Source of the DNA: Nocardia concava NBRC 100430
GTDB taxonomy: Bacteria > Actinomycetota > Actinomycetes > Mycobacteriales > Mycobacteriaceae
Assembly (NCBI RefSeq): GCF_000308815.1
Contig: NZ_BAFX01000074.1
Location: forward strand, 62,001 to 126,000
Direction: 5' to 3'
Length of the DNA: 64,000 bases
The position numbers and the translations under genes are program-made. This document shows, piece after piece, positions 1 through 8,713 of this stretch. Numbering within the stretch: the first letter of the stretch is position 1; each line of letters starts with the position of its first letter. The notes beneath the pieces are model-generated. The model saw only the letters and a list, made by a program, of their open reading frames with translations, did not search any database and had not been told where the DNA came from.

Positions 1-900
1 GCGTGGGCGCCCGACGACGGCAATATCCACCTGCTCGCCCATGTCGCCAATGAGGAGCAGCGGGAGCGTTATTTGGCTCCGCTGGCCTCCGGCGAGGTGC
101 GGTCGGCGATCGCGCTGACCGAACCGGCCCCGGGCGCGGGCTCGGATCCGCGCATGCTGCGCACGGTCGCCCAGGAGGCCGACAACGGCTGGATCATCAA
201 CGGGGCCAAGCACTTCACCACCGGAGCCAATGGCGCGGCCTTCACCATCTGCGTGGCCATGACCTCCGACGGGCCGACCATGTTCCTGGTCGACCAGGAC
301 AATCCCGGCCTGCGCGTGGGACGCCGCATGCCGACGCTGGACCACACCAGCGCGCCCGGCGGCCACTGTGAGGTCGAGTTCGTCGATTGCTTCGTCCCCG
401 ATGAGGCGGTGCTGGGCGAGGTGGGCCGCGGCCTCGAGCTCGCACAGGTCCGGCTCGCGCCCTCGCGGCTGGTGTTCTGCATGAACTGGCTGGGGCTGGC
501 GGTACGGGCACAGGAGCTGACCGTCGAACACATCACGCGCCGTTCGGCTTTCGGCGTCCCGATCGCCGAGCACGGCATCGCGCAGGGCCTGGTCGCCGAC
601 AACGAGATCGATATCGCCGCCGCCCGCGCCCTGGTGCGCTCGGTCGCCGAGACCATCGACACCTTCGGCCCGTCCTCTCCGCAGGCCCGTCATGAGACCT
701 CGGTCGCGAAAACCTTCGTCTCCGAAGCGGTGTGGCGGGTGCTCGATCGCGCCGTCCAGCTGCACGGCGGACTCGGGGTCTGCGAGGACCACCTCGTCGC
801 GCGATTCCTGGTGGAGGCCAGGGCTTTCCGCATCTACGAAGGCCCGTCGGAAGTGCTGCGCTGGTCGATCGCCCGCCGAGTCCTGCGCGGGCCGCGCTGA
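1..900 (+). CDS. Acyl-CoA dehydrogenase, 5' end outside window
   Basis: The reading frame is open from base 1, so the N-terminus lies upstream. The visible 299 residues contain the flavin-binding middle-domain signature (IALTEP..GAGSD) and the C-terminal helical domain ending with LHGGLGV and RIYEGPSEV. In that last motif the Glu after Tyr is the usual catalytic base of medium-chain-type acyl-CoA dehydrogenases. The enzyme would introduce the alpha-beta double bond into an acyl-CoA in the cytosol. It is followed after 44 bp by a thioesterase and then a lipid-related transporter operon, which suggests fatty acyl groups released from imported lipids as substrate. Family assignment is firm; chain length is unknown. 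Confidence 0.93.
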   Translation, partial: AWAPDDGNIHLLAHVANEEQRERYLAPLASGEVRSAIALTEPAPGAGSDPRMLRTVAQEADNGWIINGAKHFTTGANGAAFTICVAMTSDGPTMFLVDQDNPGLRVGRRMPTLDHTSAPGGHCEVEFVDCFVPDEAVLGEVGRGLELAQVRLAPSRLVFCMNWLGLAVRAQELTVEHITRRSAFGVPIAEHGIAQGLVADNEIDIAAARALVRSVAETIDTFGPSSPQARHETSVAKTFVSEAVWRVLDRAVQLHGGLGVCEDHLVARFLVEARAFRIYEGPSEVLRWSIARRVLRGPR

Positions 901-944
901 ATCCGAGAGCCGCGCTGCATCCGAAATCAGAAGGGAAGACAAAG

Positions 945-1469
945 ATGACCGGAACACTGGCCGGATTCGCCGCCGCCTATCCGGAATTGGATTACGGCGC
1001 TGTCGATTACGAGTACCTGCGGGTGGTATCGCAGGAGATGGTGCCGTTCGGTGGCCACGTCGGCACCCTCGTCACCGAGATCGGCCCGGAGCGGGCAGTG
1101 GTGGAGATCCCCGCCGTGGAGCAGGTCCGCAACCACATGGGCACCGTGCACGCGGGCGCGCTGTTCACCGCCGCCGATATCGCGGGTGCCGCGGCCTTCG
1201 TCGGCGCGGCCGCCGAACGCCTCTACACGGTGGAGCGGCTGGTGCTGCGCGGCGGCACCGCCTCGTATCGCAAACCGGCACTGGGCCGTATCCGCGCCGT
1301 CGCGACCGTCGACGGGCCCGAGGTCGCGCTGATCCTGGCCGCGACGGAGTCGGCGCGCTTCGAACTGTCGGGCAAGGCGTCGCTGTTCGACGACAACGAC
1401 GTGCTGGTCGCCAAGTTCACCTTCGACTACGTGTGCGATGTGACCATCGCCGGAACCGAGGCGCGATGA
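945..1469 (+). CDS. PaaI-type hot-dog thioesterase
   Basis: This 174-residue protein carries the hot-dog signature NHMGTVHAGALFTAAD near residues 64-79, where Asn/Asp and His positions line the thioester site in PaaI/DUF4442 proteins. It probably hydrolyses acyl-CoA or aryl-CoA thioesters. The ATG at 945 is chosen because AAGGGAAG precedes it by about 8 bases; the frame is open further upstream, but that part overlaps the acyl-CoA dehydrogenase. Its TGA overlaps the ATG of the next gene (ATGA), so the two are translationally coupled. Confidence 0.85.
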   Translation: MTGTLAGFAAAYPELDYGAVDYEYLRVVSQEMVPFGGHVGTLVTEIGPERAVVEIPAVEQVRNHMGTVHAGALFTAADIAGAAAFVGAAAERLYTVERLVLRGGTASYRKPALGRIRAVATVDGPEVALILAATESARFELSGKASLFDDNDVLVAKFTFDYVCDVTIAGTEAR

Positions 1470-2359
1470 CCACCGCGACCCCCGAATCCCGTTCGGACTT
1501 CACCGGCTTGGAATCGAGCCGGGTGGAGACCGCCGACGGCGTGACGTTCACCGTGCGGTTCCTGCCAGCGGAGAACACCGCCGCGCCGGTCGTGCTGATC
1601 CTGCCCGCCATGGCTATGAAGGCCAAGAACTACTTCTCCCTCGCCAAAGCGCTGCACGCACAGGGCCTTTCGGTGGCCACCGTCGACCTGCGCGCTCACG
1701 GCGAGTCCACCCCGAAGCTCGGTGAGCACACCGATTTCGGCTACCGCGAGATGATCGAAACCGATCTGCCCGCCATTGTGTCCGCGGTGGAGGATCGCTT
1801 CCCCGGCGCACCGATCCACCTGTTCGGCCACAGCCTCGGCGGCCAACTGGCACTGTTGTTCTCGGCCGCCGAGACCGGCCGCATCGCCGGCGTCACCGTC
1901 ATCGGCACCGGCACCGTCTTCTGGTGGGCCTTCGGACCGCGCCGCTGGTGGGAGGCGCTGAGCCAGATCCAGTGGATCGGCCTGGTCTCGCGGGTGCGCG
2001 GCAGCTGGCCCGGCGGCGTGCTGATTCCGGCCCCCATGCCCGGCGGGGTGATGATCGACTGGTCGGTGCACTCGCTGACCAGCTACTACCGCCCGAGCGG
2101 CACCAAACGCCGCTACAACTCGCTGCTGGCGGCCATGCGATTGCCCGTCCTGGTCATCTCGCTGTCCGAGGACGTGCTCGGCCCGAAATCCAATGTGGAC
2201 TTCCTGGTTTCGCGAATGCCCGCAGCCCAGGTGACGCAGTGGCACATCGACGAGAACTCGAAGGTCGCCAACCGCGACCACTTCCTGTGGGTCAAGGACG
2301 CCCCCGCCATCGCCGCCGGCGTGGCGAATTGGATCACGACCGGCTCCGCGCCGGCCTGA
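1466..2359 (+). CDS. Alpha/beta hydrolase (serine esterase/lipase type)
   Basis: A 297-residue alpha/beta hydrolase with the nucleophile elbow GHSLGG (Ser near residue 121), an upstream DLRAHGES strand typical of S33/monoacylglycerol-lipase-like enzymes, and a C-terminal DHFLW segment providing the probable catalytic His. It starts at the ATGA overlap with the thioesterase and ends 9 bp before the importer ATPase, so it is in the same operon. A lipase or lysophospholipase role fits the context (inference). It has no signal peptide. Confidence 0.85.
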   Translation: MTTATPESRSDFTGLESSRVETADGVTFTVRFLPAENTAAPVVLILPAMAMKAKNYFSLAKALHAQGLSVATVDLRAHGESTPKLGEHTDFGYREMIETDLPAIVSAVEDRFPGAPIHLFGHSLGGQLALLFSAAETGRIAGVTVIGTGTVFWWAFGPRRWWEALSQIQWIGLVSRVRGSWPGGVLIPAPMPGGVMIDWSVHSLTSYYRPSGTKRRYNSLLAAMRLPVLVISLSEDVLGPKSNVDFLVSRMPAAQVTQWHIDENSKVANRDHFLWVKDAPAIAAGVANWITTGSAPA

Positions 2360-2368
2360 AGGAGAGAC

Positions 2369-3487
2369 GTGGCCCGGCTGCAGATCGACGCGGTGTCGAA
2401 ACAATTCGGCGCCGACTACGCGGTGCGCGAGGTGAGCCTCGACATCCCCGACGGTGAATTCCTGGTGCTGCTCGGACCCAGCGGTTGCGGCAAATCCACG
2501 CTGCTGCGAATGATCGCGGGGCTCGAGCAGCCCAGCGAGGGCCGAATCCTGCTGGACGGCAACGACATCACCGACGAGGCGCCGCAACAGCGGGATCTGG
2601 CCATGGTTTTCCAGAGCTACGCGCTGTATCCGCACCTGAGCGTGGCCAAGAACATCGGCTTCCCGCTGCGCGCCCGCCGCCGCTCGCGAGCCGAAATCGC
2701 CCGGAGGGTAGGGGAAGTCGCGGGCACGCTGGAACTGTCGGCCCTGCTCGAGCGTCGTCCCGCCGCATTGTCGGGCGGGCAGCGGCAGCGAGTCGCGTTG
2801 GCGCGGGCCATGGTTCGCGATCCCGGCGCGTTCCTCATGGACGAGCCGCTGTCGAACCTGGACGCCAAGCTGCGCAGCGCCACTCGCGCCGAACTCATCG
2901 GCCTGCACCGGCGCCTGGGGGCGACATTCCTCTACGTCACCCACGATCAGGTGGAGGCCATGACCATGGCCACCCGCATCGCGCTGCTCAATGCGGGACG
3001 GGTGGAGCAGGTCGGGACGCCCGAGGAACTCTACGACCGGCCGCGCACCGCCTTCGTCGCCGGATTCCTCGGCTCGCCGCCGATGAATCTGTTTCCGGCG
3101 GAGGTGATTTCGAACGACGGCGCGCTGCGGGTGCGAGCGGACGGCATCGACGCCGCCCTCGGGCTGAACGGCGGACCCGAGGACGCCACCGCCGTGCTCG
3201 CGGGCATCCGCCCCGAACGACTGCGCCTGGATCCGGCCGCGACCGCCGTGCGCGGGCGCGTGACCATGGTCGAGAACCTGGGCAGCGAGGAACTCGTGCA
3301 CATCACCGCTGGCACGGTCGAGCTGTGCGTGCGCGCGCCCCGGCCGGTGGGCGTCGCGGTCGGCGAGGACATCGGATTGCGCGCCGACGCCGCCGACATC
3401 CACCTGTTCGATCCGGCCTCCGGGCTGCGGATGACCTGGCAGGAGCCGGAATCCGACAGCGCGGACGCGACGGCCTCCGTCGCCTGA
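2369..3487 (+). CDS. ugpC: ABC importer ATPase, UgpC/MalK type
   Basis: This 372-residue ATPase of the CUT1 (MalK/UgpC) class has a Walker A GPSGCGKST near residue 37, a Q-loop (VFQSYALYPH), the ABC signature LSGGQRQRVALARA, Walker B FLMDEPLSNLD and a switch His (YVTHDQ). A C-terminal OB-type regulatory domain follows (about residues 240-372). It starts at GTG 2369 behind AAGGAGAG. It energises the two permeases at 5739-7509. The gene order ATPase, binding protein, phosphoesterase, permease, permease is consistent with import of glycerol-3-phosphate or a glycerophosphodiester; other CUT1 sugars cannot be excluded. Confidence 0.9.
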   Translation: MARLQIDAVSKQFGADYAVREVSLDIPDGEFLVLLGPSGCGKSTLLRMIAGLEQPSEGRILLDGNDITDEAPQQRDLAMVFQSYALYPHLSVAKNIGFPLRARRRSRAEIARRVGEVAGTLELSALLERRPAALSGGQRQRVALARAMVRDPGAFLMDEPLSNLDAKLRSATRAELIGLHRRLGATFLYVTHDQVEAMTMATRIALLNAGRVEQVGTPEELYDRPRTAFVAGFLGSPPMNLFPAEVISNDGALRVRADGIDAALGLNGGPEDATAVLAGIRPERLRLDPAATAVRGRVTMVENLGSEELVHITAGTVELCVRAPRPVGVAVGEDIGLRADAADIHLFDPASGLRMTWQEPESDSADATASVA

Positions 3488-3519
3488 ACTTCGATCACCA
3501 CTCGATGAGGAGAAACCCC

Positions 3520-4890
3520 GTGAAACGCACCGTGCCCTTACTGGGCCTGGTGTTCGCCGCCTGCCTCGCGCTCACCAGCTGCGGGCTGGGCGGCACCACC
3601 GCCACCGAAACGACCGCCACCGCGCAGGTCCCCGAACTCGGCCCCGACCAGAAGGTCTCGATCGTCTTCGAGTCCTACAACTACGGTCTGGCCGGCGCGT
3701 GGACCGATACCTTCAACGCCCTGATCGCCGACTTCTCCAAGAAGTTCCCCAACATCAAGGTGACCGCTCAGAAGCCGCAGGGCAACAGCCCCAACCCGGC
3801 CAGCGACACCATCTCCAGCATTCAGAACCAAATCGTCGCGGGCAATCCGCCCGATGTCGCCCAATTGGGTTTCAGCGACCTGGATTTCACCGTTCACCAG
3901 CTCGGCGCGAAGCCGCTGGACACGCTGTTCGGCAAGCAGGCGGTGCAGGCCAACTTCGACGGGCAGCGCTTCCACTTCCATCCGCGGGCGCGGGTGCTCG
4001 ACGACTGGGACGGGCACACCTACGGCGTTCCGTTCGTGTTCTCCACGCCGGTGCTGTACTACAACGCGAGCCTGTTCACCGCCGCCGGACTGGATCCGGC
4101 CAAGCCGCCGACGACCTGGCAGCAGGTTAGCGAGGACGCCAAGGCCATCGCGGCCAAGACCGGCCAGGGCGGGGTGTACCTGGACTGCCTGACCAAGTCG
4201 GCCAAGGACTGGTGCTTCCAGTCGCTGGTGCGTTCCAATGGCGGACGCGTCATCTCCGAGGATCGCCACCGCCTGACCTACGCCGACGCGCCCAGCGTCG
4301 AGGTCGCCAAGATGGCGCAGGATCTGGTCGGCGCCGGCGCCATGCCGAAGCTGGCGCAGAAGCAGGGCTACGAGGCGTTCGCGCGCGGCGAGATCGGCAT
4401 GATCCTCGAGACCAGCGCGATTCAGGGCACGTTCGTCGCGGGTGCGAAGGACAAGTGGGATCTGCGGGCCGCCGCCATGCCGCGCTTCGGCGACAAGGTG
4501 CCGGTGCCCACCAATTCCGGTGCGGGACTGCACATTCTGACCAATGATCCGGCCAAGCAGCGCGCCGCCTGGGAGCTGATCAAGTACCTCACCAGTGAGG
4601 ACGCCTATGTGCAGATCTCCAAGAACATCGGGTACCTGCCGCTGCGGTCGGAGATGGTGACCGACACCTCCGTGCTCGGCGCGTGGGCGTCCCAGAATCC
4701 GCTGCTGTCACCGAATATCGCGCAGCTGGCCACCATGGAGCCGTGGATTTCCATGCCCGGCAACGATTATCTGCAGATTCGTGACGGCATGATGGACGCC
4801 ATCGAGTCGGTCGTGTTCCAGGGCAAGGACGCCCAGTCCACGCTCACCGCCGCGCGTGACGCCGGCGCCAAACTCCTGCCCGCCTCATGA
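3520..4890 (+). CDS. ugpB: Extracellular solute-binding lipoprotein, UgpB type
   Basis: A 456-residue lipoprotein. The N-terminus has a Lys-Arg, a hydrophobic stretch and a lipobox LTSC with Cys at about residue 21, followed by a Thr/Ala-rich linker and a family-1 extracellular solute-binding domain (SIVFESYNYG... through NIAQLATMEPWISM). I prefer GTG 3520 over the in-frame ATG at 3505 because the AGGAG lies between them. It captures substrate outside the membrane for the UgpC/A/E importer. UgpB orthologues in mycobacteria bind glycerophosphocholine-like ligands (family knowledge). Confidence 0.88.
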   Translation: MKRTVPLLGLVFAACLALTSCGLGGTTATETTATAQVPELGPDQKVSIVFESYNYGLAGAWTDTFNALIADFSKKFPNIKVTAQKPQGNSPNPASDTISSIQNQIVAGNPPDVAQLGFSDLDFTVHQLGAKPLDTLFGKQAVQANFDGQRFHFHPRARVLDDWDGHTYGVPFVFSTPVLYYNASLFTAAGLDPAKPPTTWQQVSEDAKAIAAKTGQGGVYLDCLTKSAKDWCFQSLVRSNGGRVISEDRHRLTYADAPSVEVAKMAQDLVGAGAMPKLAQKQGYEAFARGEIGMILETSAIQGTFVAGAKDKWDLRAAAMPRFGDKVPVPTNSGAGLHILTNDPAKQRAAWELIKYLTSEDAYVQISKNIGYLPLRSEMVTDTSVLGAWASQNPLLSPNIAQLATMEPWISMPGNDYLQIRDGMMDAIESVVFQGKDAQSTLTAARDAGAKLLPAS

Positions 4891-5735
4891 GCCCGCTGAC
4901 ATTGGTGCAGCTCACCGACACTCATATTCGCGCGGCAGGGGAGCAAGTGCTCGACGCGGTGGACACCCACGCGGTACTGCTGGGCGTTCTCGACCGGCTG
5001 CGCGGCGGCGGGCGGCGCATCGACGCGCTCATTCTGTCCGGCGATCTGTCGGACAACGGCTCGCCCGAGGCGTATAGGCGGCTGCGGGACGCGGTCGAGC
5101 CGGTGGCCGCAGAACTCGGCGCGAAGGTGCTGTACGTGATGGGAAATCACGACGAGCGCAACGCTTTCGGGACGGAACTGCTGGGTCTCGGGGCCGAGGC
5201 CACCGGGCCGTACGACCGGGTGCTGGACGTGGACGGGCTTCGAGTGATCGGCCTGGACAGCACGACCCCGGGCCGCCACGACGGCCGCCTGGAACCCGAG
5301 CAACTGGCCTGGCTGGGTGAGCAATTGCGGCGGCCCGCCGAGCGCGGCACGCTGCTGGTGCTGCACCATCCGCCGCTGCCGTCGGCCATTCCCGCCGCGG
5401 AATTTCTCAAGCTGCAGGACGCCGACCGGCTGGCCGAGGTAATCGCGGGCACCGATGTACGCATGATCCTGTGCGGGCACAACCACATGACCGCCGCGGC
5501 GGCGCTGGCCGGAATCCCCGTGTGGGTCGGCCCGGCCCTGGCCTATCGCATCGATGCCATGGCACCGGCCGGACGTCAGCAGGCCTTCGGCGGTGCGGGT
5601 TTCACACGCCTGGACGTGCTCGGCGAGACGGTCATCGCGACGGCGGTCGATGCCATCCCGGTCAATCGGATCTACGACAAGTCCGAGACCGAGGTGCAGG
5701 ATCGGCTGTCCGCGCTCGCGGCGGAAGCCGGGTAA
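4887..5735 (+). CDS. Calcineurin-like metallophosphoesterase (GpdQ/CpdA type)
   Basis: This 282-residue class-III phosphodiesterase has all metal-site blocks: D11-x-H13 (LTDTHI), G52-D53 (SGDLSDNG), G86-N87-H88-D89-E, VLHHPPLP and GHNH. That pattern is shared by CpdA/Rv0805 cAMP phosphodiesterases and by GpdQ glycerophosphodiesterases. The gene overlaps ugpB by 4 bp (ATGA) and lies between the binding protein and the permeases, so a role in hydrolysing imported glycerophosphodiesters is more likely than cAMP turnover (inference). It has no signal peptide, so it would act after uptake. Confidence 0.85.
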   Translation: MSPLTLVQLTDTHIRAAGEQVLDAVDTHAVLLGVLDRLRGGGRRIDALILSGDLSDNGSPEAYRRLRDAVEPVAAELGAKVLYVMGNHDERNAFGTELLGLGAEATGPYDRVLDVDGLRVIGLDSTTPGRHDGRLEPEQLAWLGEQLRRPAERGTLLVLHHPPLPSAIPAAEFLKLQDADRLAEVIAGTDVRMILCGHNHMTAAAALAGIPVWVGPALAYRIDAMAPAGRQQAFGGAGFTRLDVLGETVIATAVDAIPVNRIYDKSETEVQDRLSALAAEAG

Positions 5736-5738
5736 CCG

Positions 5739-6692
5739 GTGTTCGTCACGGTCGAACTCGAGGACGCGCCGCCGGTGCTGGCCACGGCACCGGCGGCGCG
5801 TCCGCGGCGTGCCTTGATGCGCCGGGTAGCGCGGATCGCGGCCCCGTACCTCTATCTGGCGCCCGCGGTGTTCCTGCTGGTGGTGTGGACGTATCAGCCG
5901 CTGGCGCAGGCGCTGCAGCTGTCCACCTACTCGTGGAATCTGCTGCCGACCTCGCCGATGCGGTCGGTCGGGTCGGCGAATTACGAACGGCTGGTGGATC
6001 TTCCGGCCTTTTGGGCGTCGGTGCGCCGCACATTCGTGCTGATCGTCGGGCTGCTGCCGTTCACGGTCGGGCTCCCGGTGCTTCTCGCGCTGGCCAGTCG
6101 CCGGGTGGGGCCGCGCGCTCGCACCGTCTATCACGCATTGATCTTCGCGCCGTTCCTGGTCGCGCCGGTGGCGGCGGCCGCGGTGTGGCGGTGGCTGCTG
6201 CATCCGCGCACCGGATTCGTCGACCGCGCACTGGATTCGCGGCGCAACTGGGTCTACGACGGCAGCACCGCGCACTGGGTGATCATCGGCGTCACCGGGT
6301 GGCAGTTGCTCGGCTTCGCGGTGCTGGTGGTGTGGGCCGGATTGGCCGGTATCAGTGGCGATTACGACGAGGCGGCACGTGTGGACGGCGCCAGCCCCGC
6401 ACAGATCCGCCGCTGGATCACCCTGCCGCTGCTCTCGCCGACCCTGCTGTTCCTGGTGCTGATGACCGTACTGCTCAGTCCCACACTGACCTTCCCGCTC
6501 ATCGACACCATGACCCAGGGCGGCCCCGCGCAGGCCACCACCAACATCTACTACCTGCTCTACGAATACGCCTTCCACAGCTTCGACGCCGGTCTCAGCG
6601 CCGCCGCCGGTGTGCTGATGTTCGTCGGCTTCGGCGCGCTGGCCGCCGGGCTGGTCTGGATCTCGGAAAAGGTTGCCTTCCACGATGATTGA
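5739..6692 (+). CDS. ugpA: ABC importer permease, UgpA type
   Basis: A 317-residue inner-membrane permease with about six transmembrane helices and the cytoplasmic EAA loop (YDEAARVDGASPAQIRRWIT) that docks on the ATPase. The GTG start at 5739 is 3 bp after the phosphoesterase stop; the ribosome-binding site is weak, so translational coupling is likely. The N-terminal 30 residues are Ala/Pro/Arg-rich and may be overcalled. It pairs with the permease at 6685. Confidence 0.88.
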   Translation: MFVTVELEDAPPVLATAPAARPRRALMRRVARIAAPYLYLAPAVFLLVVWTYQPLAQALQLSTYSWNLLPTSPMRSVGSANYERLVDLPAFWASVRRTFVLIVGLLPFTVGLPVLLALASRRVGPRARTVYHALIFAPFLVAPVAAAAVWRWLLHPRTGFVDRALDSRRNWVYDGSTAHWVIIGVTGWQLLGFAVLVVWAGLAGISGDYDEAARVDGASPAQIRRWITLPLLSPTLLFLVLMTVLLSPTLTFPLIDTMTQGGPAQATTNIYYLLYEYAFHSFDAGLSAAAGVLMFVGFGALAAGLVWISEKVAFHDD

Positions 6693-7509
6693 CTCCCCGA
6701 CGGGGCAGCGGCTGCGGACCGCCGGCGGCCATGCGCTGCTGGCGGGCACCGCGCTGATCTGCGTGTTCCCCATCTACTGGCTCTTCGCGACCGCCCTGCG
6801 CCGCCCCGAGGAAGTCGGGTCGCTGTCGCCGCTGCCGTGGCCGATCTCGCTGTCGAACTTCTCCGGCGCGGCGCGTCAGGTCGACATCACCGGCCTGATC
6901 GCGAATACCTTTGCGATGGCGGCACTCTCGGCCCTCGGCCAGCTCCTCATCGCCCTGCTCGCGGCCTACGCGTTCGTCATCTACACCTTCCGCTTCCAGC
7001 GCCTGCTCTACCTGGCCTTCGTAGGCACCTGGCTGGTCCCCTTCCAAGTCACCATGCTCCCCAACTACATCCTCCTGACCCGACTGGGCCTGCTGGACAC
7101 CATCATCGGCGCCATCCTCCCCACCCTCTGCTCGGCCCTGGCAGTCCTGCTCCTCCGCCAGCACATGGCCGCCTTCCCCAAGGAACTCATAGCCGCCGCC
7201 CGCATAGACGGCCGAGGCAGCTGGTCCATCCTCTGGACCGTAGTCGTCCCCAACCTCCGCCCCGCCCTAGCCGCCCTGACCATCCTCCTGTTCATCAACG
7301 CCTGGAACGAATACTTCTGGCCCGCAGTAGTCCTCCGCCGCTCCAATGCCGTCCTCCAACTGGGCCTCCGCTCCTTCATGGGCACCGAAGGCGACCAATG
7401 GGGCCCCATGATGGCCGTAGCCGGCCTGGCCTGCCTCCCCGTCCTCCTCCTCTACCTCCTCCTCCAACGCCACATAGTCAACGCCTTCGTCCGCTCCGGC
7501 CTCAAATAG
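6685..7509 (+). CDS. ugpE: ABC importer permease, UgpE type
   Basis: This 274-residue permease is the second membrane subunit of the Ugp-like importer, with six predicted helices and the EAA loop AARIDGRGSWSILWTVVVPN. ATG 6685 overlaps the ugpA stop by 8 bp. From about 6950 to the end almost every codon ends in C and the coding strand becomes very pyrimidine-rich, with Leu-CTC, Ile-ATC/ATA and Pro-CCC, unlike the first third of the gene. It is the last gene of the operon; the next gene is convergent and no obvious terminator hairpin lies between. Confidence 0.88.
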   Translation: MIDSPTGQRLRTAGGHALLAGTALICVFPIYWLFATALRRPEEVGSLSPLPWPISLSNFSGAARQVDITGLIANTFAMAALSALGQLLIALLAAYAFVIYTFRFQRLLYLAFVGTWLVPFQVTMLPNYILLTRLGLLDTIIGAILPTLCSALAVLLLRQHMAAFPKELIAAARIDGRGSWSILWTVVVPNLRPALAALTILLFINAWNEYFWPAVVLRRSNAVLQLGLRSFMGTEGDQWGPMMAVAGLACLPVLLLYLLLQRHIVNAFVRSGLK

Positions 7510-7543
7510 CCGAGTACACCGCAGCTTCGCCGCGACCACCCCG

Positions 7544-8173
7544 TCAGCGGTGACTCGCGGCCAGCTTCACGCCGAAGGCGACCAGGACGGTGCCGGTGAG
7601 GGTGTCCATTACTCGCCGCACCGAATCTCGGCTCAGCCACGCCTTCGCGAGGGTTGCCGCGCCGATGATCGCGGTGAACCAGATCATGCCCTCGATGTTG
7701 TGCACCACGGCGAGGGCACAACCCATCAGCAGCGGTGACGCGCCGGTCGGCAGAAACTGCGGCAGCATCGCCACGTAGAAGACCCCCACCTTCGGGTTGA
7801 GCAGGTTGGTGCCCAGCCCGCGTGCCCACGCGCCCAGTATGCCGTTCGGGGAAACAGTATCCGAGGGTCGTCGGGTCATATCCGAACGCCGGACACCCTG
7901 ACGGATCATGCCGATGCCCATCCAGATCAGGTACAGCGCGCCCGCTATTCGCAGTGCGGTGTAGCCCAGTTCCGAGGCCGCCACCAACGCTGAGACTCCC
8001 GCCGCCGCGGCGATTCCCCACACCAGGGTCCCGGAACCGATCCCGACGGCGGTCGCGAACGCGTAGCGGCGTCCTCGGCTCACTGCCGCCCGCAGGACGA
8101 TCGCGGTATCCAATCCCGGTACGACGGTAAGCAATCCGGCTACGACTGCAAACGACATCAAGGCTTGCATCAT
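7544..8173 (-). CDS. LysE/RhtB-type amino-acid exporter
   Basis: A 209-residue membrane protein with the LysE-family N-terminus (GLLTVVPGLDTAIVLRAAVSRG), a central LYLIWMGIGMIR helix and a LNPKVGVFYVAMLPQF segment that is diagnostic for the family. It would export small amino acids or related metabolites across the plasma membrane; the substrate cannot be told from sequence. It is convergent with the Ugp operon. Either of the first two Met codons could be the start. Confidence 0.88.
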   Translation of the reverse strand: MMQALMSFAVVAGLLTVVPGLDTAIVLRAAVSRGRRYAFATAVGIGSGTLVWGIAAAAGVSALVAASELGYTALRIAGALYLIWMGIGMIRQGVRRSDMTRRPSDTVSPNGILGAWARGLGTNLLNPKVGVFYVAMLPQFLPTGASPLLMGCALAVVHNIEGMIWFTAIIGAATLAKAWLSRDSVRRVMDTLTGTVLVAFGVKLAASHR

Positions 8174-8347
8174 CTGCTCAGCCTAGGGCGTGGGCGCGGC
8201 CGGACCTGGGCGGGCCAGTTGTGAAAGGTGTTTGTTTATGACAGATTTGGTGACCTATTCGCGGCGGTGTCGCCGGGTGGGGATGGACTGTTAGGGTTCG
8301 CCGCTGTCTTTGTTCGGGGGTGGCGGATGTTCGAGTAGAGGGAATCG

Positions 8348-8713
8348 GTGGGGATGCGACGCGTTTTCTTGGTGGGTTCCGCGTGGGCCGGGATGGTCGC
8401 GGTTGCGGCCGGGGTCGCGGGGGCTGTTCCGGGAGATATGAGTAATGGGGAGCCGGATGTGGTTGCGCAGCAGCAGGTTCGGCAGGTTGCGGTGGGGGTG
8501 GATATTGGGGCGGAGGTGTGGGTGTTTTCGCCGCCTGCGGGTGGGTTCACCTGCTACTGGGGATATGTGCCGTATCCGGGGCATGATGCGCAGGGGAAGC
8601 CGTATCAGCCGTGGGCGGATACGGTTCGGGTGGTGGGGCCCGGCGGGTGGAGCGAGCGTCTGGATACCGGTGCGGTGATCCAGACGAACTGCTATATGCG
8701 GGCCCGGCGGTAG
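8348..8713 (+). CDS. Small secreted protein of unknown function
   Basis: A 121-residue product with a typical Sec signal peptide (MRR followed by a hydrophobic Val/Ala/Gly stretch and an AxA-like site near residue 26). The mature part is aromatic-rich, with two cysteines (FTCYWGYVPY and TNCYMRARR) that could form one disulfide. I do not recognise the family. GTG 8348 has GAGGGA at a suitable distance; ATG 8354 is the alternative. Its TAG directly abuts the stop codon of the convergent P450 gene. Confidence 0.6.
   Translation: MGMRRVFLVGSAWAGMVAVAAGVAGAVPGDMSNGEPDVVAQQQVRQVAVGVDIGAEVWVFSPPAGGFTCYWGYVPYPGHDAQGKPYQPWADTVRVVGPGGWSERLDTGAVIQTNCYMRARR

Noticed and set aside
1924..2457. Arg/Pro-rich plus-strand frames inside the early operon
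   Set aside because: They overlap genes with clear domains in another frame, have no ribosome-binding site and show simple-composition residues typical of frame shadows.
1427..3403. Long open frame on the minus strand across the hydrolase and ugpC genes
   Set aside because: It is antisense to well-defined protein families, encodes a His/Gly/Arg/Gln-rich sequence with no motif, and is a normal artefact of high-GC DNA. Similar frames at 4767-6773, 27801-30059 and 60094-61959 (minus) were rejected for the same reason.
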